Positions 24,645 through 33,598 of a stretch of DNA of 64,000 nucleotides are shown here, piece by piece. The DNA comes from Azonexus sp. (GTDB lineage Bacteria > Pseudomonadota > Gammaproteobacteria > Burkholderiales > Rhodocyclaceae): the NCBI GenBank assembly GCA_031274715.1, contig JAISPT010000047.1, positions 1 through 64,000 on the forward strand, in the 5' to 3' direction. Below the pieces are notes generated by a model. It worked only from the letters and a program-made list of their open reading frames with translations, had not been told where the DNA came from and did no database searches. A program made the translations under genes and the position numbers. Position 1 is the stretch's first letter, and each line of letters starts with the position of its first letter.

Positions 24645-25169
24645 CTAACAGCGGCCATTGCGTGCATCGACGATGATGGGCCATAGATAATCGAAAGCCT
24701 TGCCCTCGCAGACGCTTGGGCAACTGTTAAAGGCGATGGTGACATGGGAGCCCTGCTCCCACATGCGCACCGTGCAGTCGCCGGCCCGTTTGTGGCGCAG
24801 CAGCGGCTGTGGCAGCTTCTCGACCTGCTCGAAATCCTCAAGGTCGAAGCGGCAAGCGCCGTGCTCCTTCATCGTCACCTGGGCGGCGAAGGTCTTGACC
24901 TCGGCGTTCTTGACCAGCAGGTCGAGGCGCATTCGGGTGCCGATCTCGTCCGTGTGCGAACAGCGCGATTTGACGTTGAGCGGGCGCGTCGGTTGCGGCT
25001 TCAGCTTGCGGTTGGCCAAGTATTTCAGCGTCGAGTTGCTGAGCACCGGCTTTTCTTCCTTGGCCGGTTCGGTTTCCGGAACCACCTCGACGGTAGGCTC
25101 CGGTTCCGGCGGCTTCGTGCCGCAAGCGGCCAGCATCAAGGCCGCCAGTGGCGCCGCAAGTTTGCGCAT
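24645..25169 (-). CDS. Predicted lipoprotein inserted between gatA and gatB
   Basis: A 174-residue protein with a lipoprotein signal (LMLAAC, cysteine at residue 16), then a Pro/Glu-rich linker (residues 20-45) and a compact domain with five cysteines (residues 65-174). The start at 25169 sits one base before the gatA stop. It has no evident link to tRNA amidation and is probably a passenger in the operon. The family was not recognised. Confidence 0.8.
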   Translation of the reverse strand: MRKLAAPLAALMLAACGTKPPEPEPTVEVVPETEPAKEEKPVLSNSTLKYLANRKLKPQPTRPLNVKSRCSHTDEIGTRMRLDLLVKNAEVKTFAAQVTMKEHGACRFDLEDFEQVEKLPQPLLRHKRAGDCTVRMWEQGSHVTIAFNSCPSVCEGKAFDYLWPIIVDARNGRC

Positions 25170-25170
25170 G

Positions 25171-26628
25171 TCAGGCGATATCCGCCGGCCGCCGCTGGTG
25201 CCAGTCGGTCGCCTGCTGAAAGCGGTGGGCGACATTGAGCAGCCGGGCCTCGGCGAAGTAATCGCCGATCAGTTGCAGGCCGACCGGCAGGCCATCGGCA
25301 AAGCCGCAGGGAATCGACATGCCGGGCAGGCCAGCGAGGTTGACGGCGATGGTGTAGATGTCGGACAGGTACATCTGCACCGGATCGGCTGCCCGTTCGC
25401 CCAGCTTGAAGGCGGTCGACGGCGAGGTCGGCCCCATGATCACGTCGCAGGATTTGAAAGCCGCGACGAAATCGTCGGCGATCAACCGGCGGATGCGCTG
25501 CGCCTGCAGGTAGTAGGCATCGTAGTAGCCATGCGACAGCACATAAGCACCGATCAGGATGCGCCGCTTGACCTCGGCGCCGAAGCCCTGGGCGCGGGTT
25601 TTCATGTACATGTCGTCGAGGCTGTCGTAGTCCGGGGCGCGATAGCCGTAGCGCACACCGTCGAAGCGCGACAGGTTGGAGCTAGCCTCGGCTGGCGCGA
25701 TCACGTAGTAAGCCGGTACCGACAGATGCGAATTGGGCAGCGAGACCTCAACGGTGACGGCACCAAGCTTGCGGTATTCGGCTATCGCCGCCTGGACCGC
25801 GGCCATCACCGCCGGATCGCAGCCGTCGCCGAAGAATTCCTTGGGCAGGCCGATGCGCAGGCCGGCCAGCGGCTGTTCAAGGTCGCAGGCATAGTCTTCG
25901 GCCGGACGTTCAAGCGAGGTCGAATCGCGCTCGTCGAAGCCGCTCATGGCATTGAGCAAGAGCGCGCAGTCTTCGGCCGAGGCGGCCATCGGGCCGCCCT
26001 GGTCGAGCGAGGAGGCGAAGGCAATCATGCCGTAGCGCGACACCACACCGTAGGTCGGCTTGAGGCCGGTCAGGTTGCACAGCGCCGCCGGCTGGCGGAT
26101 CGAGCCGCCAGTGTCGGTGCCGGTCGCCGCTGGCGCCAGGCGGGCGGCCACGGCCGCCGCCGAACCGCCGGACGAGCCGCCGGGCACGCGCGTGCGGTCC
26201 CAAGGATTCTTCACTGGGCCGAAATACGAGGTTTCGTTCGACGAGCCCATAGCGAACTCGTCCATGTTGGTCTTGCCCAGCGAAACCATGCCGGCCTCCC
26301 GGTGCAGCTTGGCGATTACCGTCGCGTCGTAGGGCGAAACGAAATTGGCCAACATTTTCGAGCCGCAGGTGGTGGTCCAGCCTTCGGCGCAGAAGATGTC
26401 TTTCTGGGCAATCGGAATGCCGGTCAGCGGCCCGGCTGTACCGGCGGCGATGCGGGCATCGGCAGCCCGCGCCATGGCCAGCGACTGGTCGCGGTCGACG
26501 GTGACGAAGGCGTTGATCTCGGGATTCAGGCAGGCGATGCGATCGAGGAACAGCGTCGTCAATTCGACGCTGGAGATTTCCTTGGCCGTCAGCGCCTGGC
26601 CGAGTTGCTTGAGACTTTTGGCTATCAT
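25171..26628 (-). CDS. gatA: Aspartyl/glutamyl-tRNA amidotransferase subunit A
   Basis: A 485-residue amidase-signature enzyme that releases ammonia from glutamine for GatB. The Ser-Ser-Lys catalytic triad lies in GIPIAQKD (Lys near residue 76), PGGSSGGSAAAVAA (near residue 150) and GTDTGGSIRQPAA (near residue 170). The length is normal. It overlaps the gatC stop by 4 bp. Confidence 0.97.
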   Translation of the reverse strand: MIAKSLKQLGQALTAKEISSVELTTLFLDRIACLNPEINAFVTVDRDQSLAMARAADARIAAGTAGPLTGIPIAQKDIFCAEGWTTTCGSKMLANFVSPYDATVIAKLHREAGMVSLGKTNMDEFAMGSSNETSYFGPVKNPWDRTRVPGGSSGGSAAAVAARLAPAATGTDTGGSIRQPAALCNLTGLKPTYGVVSRYGMIAFASSLDQGGPMAASAEDCALLLNAMSGFDERDSTSLERPAEDYACDLEQPLAGLRIGLPKEFFGDGCDPAVMAAVQAAIAEYRKLGAVTVEVSLPNSHLSVPAYYVIAPAEASSNLSRFDGVRYGYRAPDYDSLDDMYMKTRAQGFGAEVKRRILIGAYVLSHGYYDAYYLQAQRIRRLIADDFVAAFKSCDVIMGPTSPSTAFKLGERAADPVQMYLSDIYTIAVNLAGLPGMSIPCGFADGLPVGLQLIGDYFAEARLLNVAHRFQQATDWHQRRPADIA

Positions 26629-26912
26629 TCGATCACCTTCGGCACCAAGTAGAGACCGGCCTCGGTTTCCGGCGCCACAGCCTGATAGGCGACGCGGCGG
26701 TCGGGTTCGCTGACGACATCGGCACGCAGGCGCTGGCTGAGGTCTTGGGCATGGGCCATCGGCTCGACGCCGCGGGTATCGACCGCCTGCATCTGCTCGA
26801 TCAGTTCGAAAATCCCGTTGAGATGGCCCCGGGTGGTCTGGGCCTCGGCTTCGCTGATCTCGATGCGGGCAAGGAGGGCGATCCGCTGGACCTGTTCTAA
26901 TGTAAGCGACAT
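26625..26912 (-). CDS. gatC: Aspartyl/glutamyl-tRNA amidotransferase subunit C
   Basis: A 95-residue small subunit that stabilises GatA on GatB. LEQVQRIALLARIEIS at the N-terminus, VDTRGVEPMAHA near residue 44 and the C-terminal LYLVPKVIE are characteristic. The ATG at 26912 is favoured over one 27 nt upstream by the family's usual start. It is the first gene of gatC-gatA-lipoprotein-gatB, divergent from mreB across 104 bp. Confidence 0.95.
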   Translation of the reverse strand: MSLTLEQVQRIALLARIEISEAEAQTTRGHLNGIFELIEQMQAVDTRGVEPMAHAQDLSQRLRADVVSEPDRRVAYQAVAPETEAGLYLVPKVIE

Positions 26913-27016
26913 GGGCTTGAATAGACTATTGCGGCGCACAAAGTCTGAAAAACGAAAGCATTGTAAGGTATCATGAAAGCTTTATCTACCGCACCCCCCA
27001 ACGCGGAGCACAACAG

Positions 27017-28060
27017 ATGTTCGGATTTCTCTCCAAGTATTTTTCCAACGACCTCGCCATCGACCTGGGTACGGCCAACACGCTGATTTACGTGCGCGGC
27101 CGCTCGATCGTGCTCGACGAGCCGTCGGTGGTCGCCATCCGCCTCGAAGGCGGCCCCAACGCCAAGAAATCGATCCAGGCCGTCGGCAAGGAAGCCAAGG
27201 AAATGCTGGGCAAGGCGCCTGGCAGCATCACCGTCATCCGTCCGATGAAGGATGGCGTGATCGCCGATTTCACCGTTACCGAGCAGATGCTCAAGCAATT
27301 CATCAAGAAGGCGCACGACTCCAAGCTGTTCTCGCCGAGTCCGCGCATCATCATCTGCGTGCCCTCCGGTTCAACCCAGGTCGAGCGCCGCGCCATCCGC
27401 GAATCGGCGATCGGCGCCGGCGCCAGCCAGGTGTACCTGATCGAGGAGCCGATGGCGGCCGCTATCGGCGCCGACCTACCGGTTTCCGAGGCAACCGGCT
27501 CGATGGTCGTGGACATCGGTGGCGGCACCACCGAGGTCGGCGTCATCTCGCTCGGCGGCATGGTCTATGCCGGCTCGGTGCGCGTCGGCGGCGACAAGCT
27601 GGACGAAGCCATCATCAATTACATCAGCCGCAATTACGGCATGATGATCGGCGAGAACACCGCCGAAAACATCAAGAAAAACATCGGCTCTGCCTTCCCC
27701 GGCGCCGAGGTGATGGAAATGGAAGTCTCTGGCATCAACAAGGCCGAAGGCATTCCGCGCAAGTTCACGATTTCCTCCAACGAAATCCTTGAGGCGCTGA
27801 CCGACCCGCTCAACCAGATCGTCTCCGCCGTCAAGTCGGCACTGGAAAAGACGCCACCGGAACTGGGCGCCGACATTGCCGAGAAGGGCATGGTACTGAC
27901 CGGCGGCGGCGCGCTGCTGCGCGACCTCGACCGTCTGCTAATGGAAGAGACCGGCCTGCCGGTGATCGTCGCCGACGAGCCACTGACCTGCGTCGCCCGC
28001 GGTTGCGGCATGGCGCTGGAAAAGATGGACAAGCTGGGCAGCATTTTCGCCTCGGACTAA
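27017..28060 (+). CDS. mreB: Rod-shape actin homologue MreB
   Basis: A 347-residue actin-fold ATPase that forms membrane filaments and directs lateral wall synthesis. AIDLGTANTLIYV near residue 14, IEEPMAAAIGADLPV near residue 143, VDIGGGTTEVGVISLGG near residue 164 and LTGGGALLRDLD near residue 293 are the expected phosphate and adenosine loops. GGAG lies before the ATG. It leads mreB-mreC-mreD-mrdA-rodA-rlpA, so the cell is expected to be rod-shaped. Confidence 0.98.
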   Translation: MFGFLSKYFSNDLAIDLGTANTLIYVRGRSIVLDEPSVVAIRLEGGPNAKKSIQAVGKEAKEMLGKAPGSITVIRPMKDGVIADFTVTEQMLKQFIKKAHDSKLFSPSPRIIICVPSGSTQVERRAIRESAIGAGASQVYLIEEPMAAAIGADLPVSEATGSMVVDIGGGTTEVGVISLGGMVYAGSVRVGGDKLDEAIINYISRNYGMMIGENTAENIKKNIGSAFPGAEVMEMEVSGINKAEGIPRKFTISSNEILEALTDPLNQIVSAVKSALEKTPPELGADIAEKGMVLTGGGALLRDLDRLLMEETGLPVIVADEPLTCVARGCGMALEKMDKLGSIFASD

Positions 28061-28093
28061 GCTTGACCGCAGCCGCACAGCAGAGTTGAAGCG

Positions 28094-29008
28094 ATGGCCG
28101 GTATCGACCACGCACCGCCACCGTTTTTCAAACGCGGGCCGGCCCCGCTGGCCCTGCTGACTTTCTACCTGGCCTTTTCGCTGGCCCTGTTTGTCGTCGA
28201 CCTGCGCATGCAGAGCCTCGATTTACTGCGCCAGACCGTGGCACTAATCGTCGATCCGGTGCAGCGCGTGGCACAGATGCCGGGCAGCCTGGTCGACCAT
28301 GCACTGGCTTACGTGCACGGCCTGCAGGACATGCGCGAGGACAACATGCGGCTGAAGCAGGCCCAGTTGCTGACAGCGCCGAACCTGCAGCGCCTCGACC
28401 ATCTGGAGGCCGAGAACGAGCGCCTGCGCCGGCTGCTGGCCGTTAAGGAGCGGGAAAAGGCCAGCGGTCAGGTGGCACAGATCATGTATACGACACGCGA
28501 CCCTTTCTCCCGCCGCGTCGTCATCGACAAGGGCCAGCAGTCGGGCATCGTCGCCGGCCAGCCGGCCATTGATGAAGCCGGCGTCGTCGGCCAGGTAACC
28601 CGCGTCTTCCCGTTCTCGGCGGAAATTACCTTGATCACCGACAAGGACCAGGCGGTACCGGTACAGATCGTGCGCAGCGGCCAGCGCTCGGTCGTCTTCG
28701 GCCTCGGCAATGGCCAGTTGGAACTGCGCTACATCCCGGCCAACGCTGACGTGCAGGTTGGCGACCTGCTGGTTACCTCGGGCCTCGACGGCATTTTCCT
28801 GCCCGGCTTCCCGGTGGCCAAGGTAACCAACGTCGAGCGCGACAGCGCCTTCGCCTTCGCCCGTATTGCGGCGGCACCGCTGGCCGGCGTCGAGAATTTC
28901 GCCGAGGTCATGGTCCTCGCCCCGCGCCAGGAACTACCTCCGCCGCCGCCCGAACCGCCCAGCCGGCACAGCAATACCGGCGCCCCGAAAAAAACCAGAG
29001 GTAAGTGA
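28094..29008 (+). CDS. mreC: Rod-shape-determining protein MreC
   Basis: A 304-residue single-pass periplasmic protein. The membrane segment is at about residues 16-36, a coiled coil at 60-120, then the beta-rich MreC core with PFSRRVVIDKGQQSGI near residue 136 and a Pro-rich C-terminal tail. It activates the PBP2-RodA wall synthase. Its stop overlaps the mreD start by one base. Confidence 0.96.
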   Translation: MAGIDHAPPPFFKRGPAPLALLTFYLAFSLALFVVDLRMQSLDLLRQTVALIVDPVQRVAQMPGSLVDHALAYVHGLQDMREDNMRLKQAQLLTAPNLQRLDHLEAENERLRRLLAVKEREKASGQVAQIMYTTRDPFSRRVVIDKGQQSGIVAGQPAIDEAGVVGQVTRVFPFSAEITLITDKDQAVPVQIVRSGQRSVVFGLGNGQLELRYIPANADVQVGDLLVTSGLDGIFLPGFPVAKVTNVERDSAFAFARIAAAPLAGVENFAEVMVLAPRQELPPPPPEPPSRHSNTGAPKKTRGK

Positions 29009-29529
29009 TGCAGCCGACCTTCACTTCGTCCCGTATCCTGCTGCCGGTCCGTCCCTGGTTCATCGTCACCAGCCTGTTCTTCGCGCTGCTCGGCAACCTG
29101 CTGCCGACCTCCCACTGGCCGGGCATTCCCGACTGGGTGGCGCTGGTCCTCTGTTTCTGGAGCATCCGCGAGCCGCGCCGGGTCGGTATGGGCTGGGCTT
29201 TCGCCCTCGGGCTGGCAATGGATGTCGCCGACGGCGCGGTGCTCGGCCAGCACTGCTTTGCCTACGTGCTGCTGGCCTATACGGCCGCCGCCCAGTCGCG
29301 GCGCATCTTGTGGTTCCCGGTGGTCGAGCAAGCGCTGCAGATCCTGCCGCTATTGCTCGGTGCGCAGGTGCTGCAATTGCTGATGCGCGTTGTCGCCGGC
29401 GCCGATTTTCCCGGTTGGGGCTACCTGATCGGTCCCGTCCTAGGCGCCCTGCTGTGGATTCCCGGCACTTTCCTGCTGCTGCTGCCGCAATACCAGCCAG
29501 TCGAGCGCGACGAAAACCGGCCGCTATGA
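29008..29529 (+). CDS. mreD: Rod-shape-determining protein MreD
   Basis: A 173-residue membrane protein with about five membrane segments. It is part of the Rod complex. LPTSHWPGIPDWVALVLCFW near residue 33 is typical of betaproteobacterial MreD. The ATG at 29008 shares its A with the mreC stop; a GTG one codon earlier is also possible. mrdA follows 7 bp downstream. Confidence 0.93.
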   Translation: MQPTFTSSRILLPVRPWFIVTSLFFALLGNLLPTSHWPGIPDWVALVLCFWSIREPRRVGMGWAFALGLAMDVADGAVLGQHCFAYVLLAYTAAAQSRRILWFPVVEQALQILPLLLGAQVLQLLMRVVAGADFPGWGYLIGPVLGALLWIPGTFLLLLPQYQPVERDENRPL

Positions 29530-29536
29530 CCCGCCA

Positions 29537-31465
29537 ATGAGCGACTTCTACCACCAGGAACAGGATACCGACCGCTTCCGCAACCGCCTGCTGGTAGCCA
29601 GCGCTGGCGTTCTGGTCGCCTTCCTGCTGCTGTTCGCCCGCTTCTTTTACCTGCAGGTGCTGCAGCACGACTATTACAAAACACGCGCCGAGAGCAACCG
29701 TATCTCGCTGGTACCGATCGTGCCCAACCGCGGCAACATCGTCGACCGCGACGGCGTCATCCTGGCTCGCAACTACTCGGCCTTCACGCTGGAAATCACG
29801 CCGTCGAAGACGCTCGGCCTGGAGGAGACCATCGACGGCCTGGCCGAGATCGTCGAGATTCAGCTCAAGGACCGCCGCCGTTTCAAGCGTCTGCTTGAAG
29901 AATCGAAAACCTTCGAGTCGATCCCGATCCGCACCCGCCTCTCCGACGAGGAGGTGGCCCGCTTCGCCGCCAACCGCTACCGCTTCCCCGGCGTCGAGGT
30001 CAAGGCCCGGCTGTTCCGCCAGTACCCGGAAGGCGCACTGGCCGCGCACGCGATCGGCTACATCAGCCGAATCAATGCCAAGGACAAGGAAGCCATCGAG
30101 GAGAGCGGCCAAGAAGCCAATTACAAGGGTACCGACCACATCGGCAAGGTCGGCTTGGAGGCCTACTACGAGTACGAACTGCACGGCATCGCCGGTTACG
30201 AGCAGGTCGAGGTCGATGCCGGCGGGCGGGCCGTGCGCGTGCTGTCGCAGACGCCGCCGGTACCCGGCAACAACCTGACGCTGACCCTCGACAGCGGGCT
30301 GCAAAGAGTTGCCGAACAGGCTTTCGGCGGTCGCCGCGGCTCGCTGACGGCGATCGACCCGCGCAACGGCGCGATCCTGGCGCTGGTCTCGTCGCCGGCC
30401 TTCGATCCCAACCTGTTCGTCGATGGCATCCGCTTCGACGACTGGGACGAACTGAACAACAATCCCGACAAACCGATGCTCAACCGTGCCATCTACAGCA
30501 CCCATCCGCCCGGCTCGACCTTCAAGCCGCTGATGGCGCTAGCCGCGCTGACCAGCGGCAAGCGCACGCCAGGCCAGGCGATCGCCGATCCGGGTTACTT
30601 CAATTTCGGCAACCGCCGCTTCATGGATGACAAGATCGGCGGCCACGGCATGGTGGACATGCACAAATCCATCGTCGTCTCCTGCAACACCTACTACTAC
30701 ACGCTGGCCAACGACATGGGCATCGACACCATCGCCCGCGTCCTGGGCGATCTCGGGCTGGGCAAGAAGACCGGCATCGATATTCCCGGCGAGGCGACCG
30801 GCATCCTGCCGTCGCCGGAATGGAAGCAGCAGCGCTTCAAGAAAAAGGAGCAGCAGAAGTGGTATGCCGGCGAGACCATCTCGGTCGGCATCGGCCAGGG
30901 TTACAACGCCTATTCGACGCTGCACATGGCCCACGCCCTGGCCAACATCATCAACTACGGCAAGGTCTTCCGCCCGCACCTGGTGCACACCATCAGCAAC
31001 CCGAATACCGGCGAGACGCGCACCGTCGAGGCTGAACCGATCCGCCAGGTGGCGCTCAAGAAAGAACATGTCGACCTGATCAAGCGGGCCATGAACAGCG
31101 TCACCAAGGAAGGCACCGGTGCCCGCGCCTTTGCCGGCGCCGCCTACGAGTCCGGCGGCAAGACTGGCACCGCCCAGGTGTTCAGCCTGAAGGGCGGCAA
31201 GTATGTGGCCGGCCAAGTGCGCGAACGCCTGCGCGACCACTCGTGGTACATCGCCTTTGCGCCGGTGGACGAGCCGAGGATTGTCGTCGCGGTGATGGTC
31301 GAGAATGGCGGCTTCGGCGCCCAGTCGGCGGCGCCGATCGTCCGCCAGGTATTCGACTACTACCTGACCGGCCGGGTGCCCGGCGGGCCAGCGCTGGAAA
31401 CCGAAGCGCCGGAAGATGCCAGCGACGGCCCGCTGATTGAGGACGATTCGCATGAAGCTGATTAA
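29537..31465 (+). CDS. mrdA: Penicillin-binding protein 2 (peptidoglycan transpeptidase)
   Basis: A 642-residue class B PBP. An N-terminal membrane anchor (about residues 17-40) is followed by the dimerisation domain with the PNRGNIVDRDG segment near residue 63, and the transpeptidase domain with STFK (serine 327), SCN and GKTGTAQ motifs. It cross-links new wall during elongation together with RodA. The 3' end overlaps the rodA start by 14 bp. The acidic C-terminal tail (EAPEDASDGPLIEDDSHEAD) is not a known domain. Confidence 0.97.
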   Translation: MSDFYHQEQDTDRFRNRLLVASAGVLVAFLLLFARFFYLQVLQHDYYKTRAESNRISLVPIVPNRGNIVDRDGVILARNYSAFTLEITPSKTLGLEETIDGLAEIVEIQLKDRRRFKRLLEESKTFESIPIRTRLSDEEVARFAANRYRFPGVEVKARLFRQYPEGALAAHAIGYISRINAKDKEAIEESGQEANYKGTDHIGKVGLEAYYEYELHGIAGYEQVEVDAGGRAVRVLSQTPPVPGNNLTLTLDSGLQRVAEQAFGGRRGSLTAIDPRNGAILALVSSPAFDPNLFVDGIRFDDWDELNNNPDKPMLNRAIYSTHPPGSTFKPLMALAALTSGKRTPGQAIADPGYFNFGNRRFMDDKIGGHGMVDMHKSIVVSCNTYYYTLANDMGIDTIARVLGDLGLGKKTGIDIPGEATGILPSPEWKQQRFKKKEQQKWYAGETISVGIGQGYNAYSTLHMAHALANIINYGKVFRPHLVHTISNPNTGETRTVEAEPIRQVALKKEHVDLIKRAMNSVTKEGTGARAFAGAAYESGGKTGTAQVFSLKGGKYVAGQVRERLRDHSWYIAFAPVDEPRIVVAVMVENGGFGAQSAAPIVRQVFDYYLTGRVPGGPALETEAPEDASDGPLIEDDSHEAD

Positions 31466-32555
31466 GCGCTTCCTCCGCGGCCTCGTCGCCCATCTCGACC
31501 TGCCGCTGCTGATGATTGTCCTGGCGCTAATGGCAATCGGCCTGCTGACGGTGTTTTCCGCCACCTCCAGCGCCGGTTTCGACAAGCTCGACAAGCAGTT
31601 GGTCAACATGGCGATGGCCGGCGTCATCATGCTGCTGGTCGCCCGCACCCCGCCACAGACGCTGATGCGCTTCGCCGTGCCGCTGTACGTCACCGGCCTC
31701 GTGCTGCTGCTCGGCGTGGCCTTGTTCGGCGTCGTCGTCAACGGCTCGCGGCGCTGGCTGTCGCTGGGCATTGTGCGCATCCAGCCGTCGGAGATCATGA
31801 AGATCGCCATGCCGCTGATGCTCGCCTGGTATTTCCAAAAGAACGAGGCGATGCTCCAGGCGCGGCATTTCATCATCGCCAGCATCATCCTGCTGCTGCC
31901 CATCGGTTTCGTCCTCAAGCAACCCGACCTCGGTACCTCATTGTTGATCGGCGCCGCCGGTTTCTTCGTCATCTTCCTCGCCGGCCTGCCGTGGAAAGTG
32001 ATGTTCGGCCTCGCCGCCGCCGCTGGCGCCGCCCTGCCGTTCGCCTGGTCGCTGATGCACGACTACCAACAGCGGCGGGTCATGACCCTGATCGACCCAA
32101 CCTCTGATCCACTCGGCGCCGGCTACCACATCATCCAGTCGACCATCGCCATCGGTTCCGGCGGCAGTTTCGGCAAGGGCTACCTGGGCGGCAGCCAGAC
32201 CCACCTCGAATTCATCCCGGAAAAACACACCGACTTCATCTTCGCCGTCTTCTCCGAAGAATGGGGGCTGCTCGGCAACGGCATCCTGCTGGTGTTGTTC
32301 ACGCTTCTCATCGGTCGCGGCCTGATGATCGCCGCCGGCGCCCCGACGCTGTTCTCGCGTCTGCTGGCCGGCGCCATCACGCTGGTCTTCTTCATCTATG
32401 CCTTCGTCAACATGGGCATGGTCTCGGGTATCCTGCCCGTGGTCGGCGTGCCGCTGCCCTTCATCAGCTACGGCGGCACCGCCCTGGTCACGCTGATGCT
32501 CGGCATCGGCATCCTGATGTCGATCCAGACCCACCGCATGTTGGTCAAAAAATGA
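31452..32555 (+). CDS. rodA: Rod-shape peptidoglycan glycosyltransferase RodA
   Basis: A 367-residue SEDS-family polymerase with about ten membrane segments. NGSRRWLSLGIVRIQPSEIMK near residue 97, LKQPDLGTSL near residue 156, PEKHTDFIFAVFSEEWG near residue 256 and the PLPFISYGGTA segment near residue 335 are hallmarks, with the catalytic Asp in the PEKHTDF loop region. The ATG at 31452 is inside the mrdA end. Its stop overlaps the rlpA start (ATGA). Confidence 0.97.
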   Translation: MKLIKRFLRGLVAHLDLPLLMIVLALMAIGLLTVFSATSSAGFDKLDKQLVNMAMAGVIMLLVARTPPQTLMRFAVPLYVTGLVLLLGVALFGVVVNGSRRWLSLGIVRIQPSEIMKIAMPLMLAWYFQKNEAMLQARHFIIASIILLLPIGFVLKQPDLGTSLLIGAAGFFVIFLAGLPWKVMFGLAAAAGAALPFAWSLMHDYQQRRVMTLIDPTSDPLGAGYHIIQSTIAIGSGGSFGKGYLGGSQTHLEFIPEKHTDFIFAVFSEEWGLLGNGILLVLFTLLIGRGLMIAAGAPTLFSRLLAGAITLVFFIYAFVNMGMVSGILPVVGVPLPFISYGGTALVTLMLGIGILMSIQTHRMLVKK

Positions 32556-33517
32556 TCTCCCCGCGCTCCCGTCCTCTCCTCCTGCTGCTACCCGCGCTGC
32601 TACTCGCCGCCTGCGGCACAAGCACGCACCGCTCGCCCAGCAGCGGCGGCACCGAGGCGAGTACGCCCAACAGCCGCACGCCGACGAGCAAGCCGGCGGT
32701 GACGCTGAAGCGTGGCGGCGGTTTCTACAAGGACGACGGCCCGGGCGACGAGATTCCCGATGGCCTCGACGACATTCCCAACGCCGAGCCGAAATGGGAG
32801 CCGCTGCACAAGCCGGCAACCCGCCCCTACGTCGTGCTCGGCAAGGAATACGTGCCAAACACCGCGGTCAAGCCCCACAAGGAGCGCGGCGTCGCTTCCT
32901 GGTACGGCAAGAAATTCCACGGCCAGAAAACCTCGAACGGCGACATCTACGACATGTTCGGCATGACCGCCGCCCACCCGACGCTGGCGCTGCCCTCCTA
33001 CGTCCGCGTCACCAGCCTGAACACCGGCAAGGCAGTGATCGTCCGCGTCAACGACCGCGGCCCCTTCCATGCCGGGCGCGTCATCGACCTCTCCTACACC
33101 GCCGCCTACAAGCTTGGACTGATTACCGGCGGCAGCGGCCAGGTCGAGGTCGAAGCCATCCTGCCCGGCGAGCCGACCGGCATCACCTACGCCCAAGTCG
33201 CGCCACCGGCCTCCGGCGACGACGAAATCGCTCGCCTGGCCTTGCGCGACGAGGCTCCGGTCGCGGCCAACGGCGACGACAACCGGCCCGGCATCTATCT
33301 GCAACTCGGCGCCTTCGCCAACCCCGACAACGCCGAGAACCTGCGCAACCACCTGACGCGCGAACTGGACTGGCTGACCGAGACTATGGTCATCCGTCCC
33401 GGTAGCGGCATCCATCGCCTGCAACTCGGCCCCTACGCCAGCCGCGGCGACGCCGAGCAGGTCGCCGAGAAAATCCGCGCCACCCTCGGCCAGCGGCCGA
33501 CCATCGTCACCCGCTGA
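32552..33517 (+). CDS. rlpA: Septal ring lytic transglycosylase RlpA family lipoprotein
   Basis: A 321-residue outer-membrane lipoprotein: lipobox LLAAC (cysteine near residue 21), a Ser/Pro-rich linker, the double-psi beta-barrel domain with GVASWYGKKFHGQKTSNGD near residue 113 and VRVNDRGPF near residue 166 (the catalytic Asp lies in NDRGPF), then a C-terminal SPOR domain (about residues 248-320) that binds denuded glycan. It closes the mre-mrd operon. Confidence 0.95.
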   Translation: MISPRSRPLLLLLPALLLAACGTSTHRSPSSGGTEASTPNSRTPTSKPAVTLKRGGGFYKDDGPGDEIPDGLDDIPNAEPKWEPLHKPATRPYVVLGKEYVPNTAVKPHKERGVASWYGKKFHGQKTSNGDIYDMFGMTAAHPTLALPSYVRVTSLNTGKAVIVRVNDRGPFHAGRVIDLSYTAAYKLGLITGGSGQVEVEAILPGEPTGITYAQVAPPASGDDEIARLALRDEAPVAANGDDNRPGIYLQLGAFANPDNAENLRNHLTRELDWLTETMVIRPGSGIHRLQLGPYASRGDAEQVAEKIRATLGQRPTIVTR

Positions 33518-33530
33518 AGGAACGAGCGGT

Positions 33531-33571
33531 TTGACCAGGATCAATGGGGTCCGGGAAGGGCTGGCTATACT
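33531..33571 (+). promoter_or_regulatory. FNR/ANR-type box and -10 element of ubiUVT
   Basis: TTGACCAGGATCAA at 33531-33544 matches the FNR consensus TTGATnnnnATCAA with one mismatch. TATACT at 33566-33571 is a good -10 element. The box centre is about 41 bp before the predicted transcript start near 33578, the geometry of a class II FNR-activated promoter. There is no good -35 element, as expected for such promoters. Confidence 0.75.
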
Positions 33572-33598
33572 GTTTCGCTTGACCTTCCGGACGCCCCC

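Noticed and set aside
24700..26652. A 650-codon open frame on the plus strand
   Set aside because: It is antisense to the lipoprotein gene and gatA; its composition is shadow-like and it has no ribosome site.
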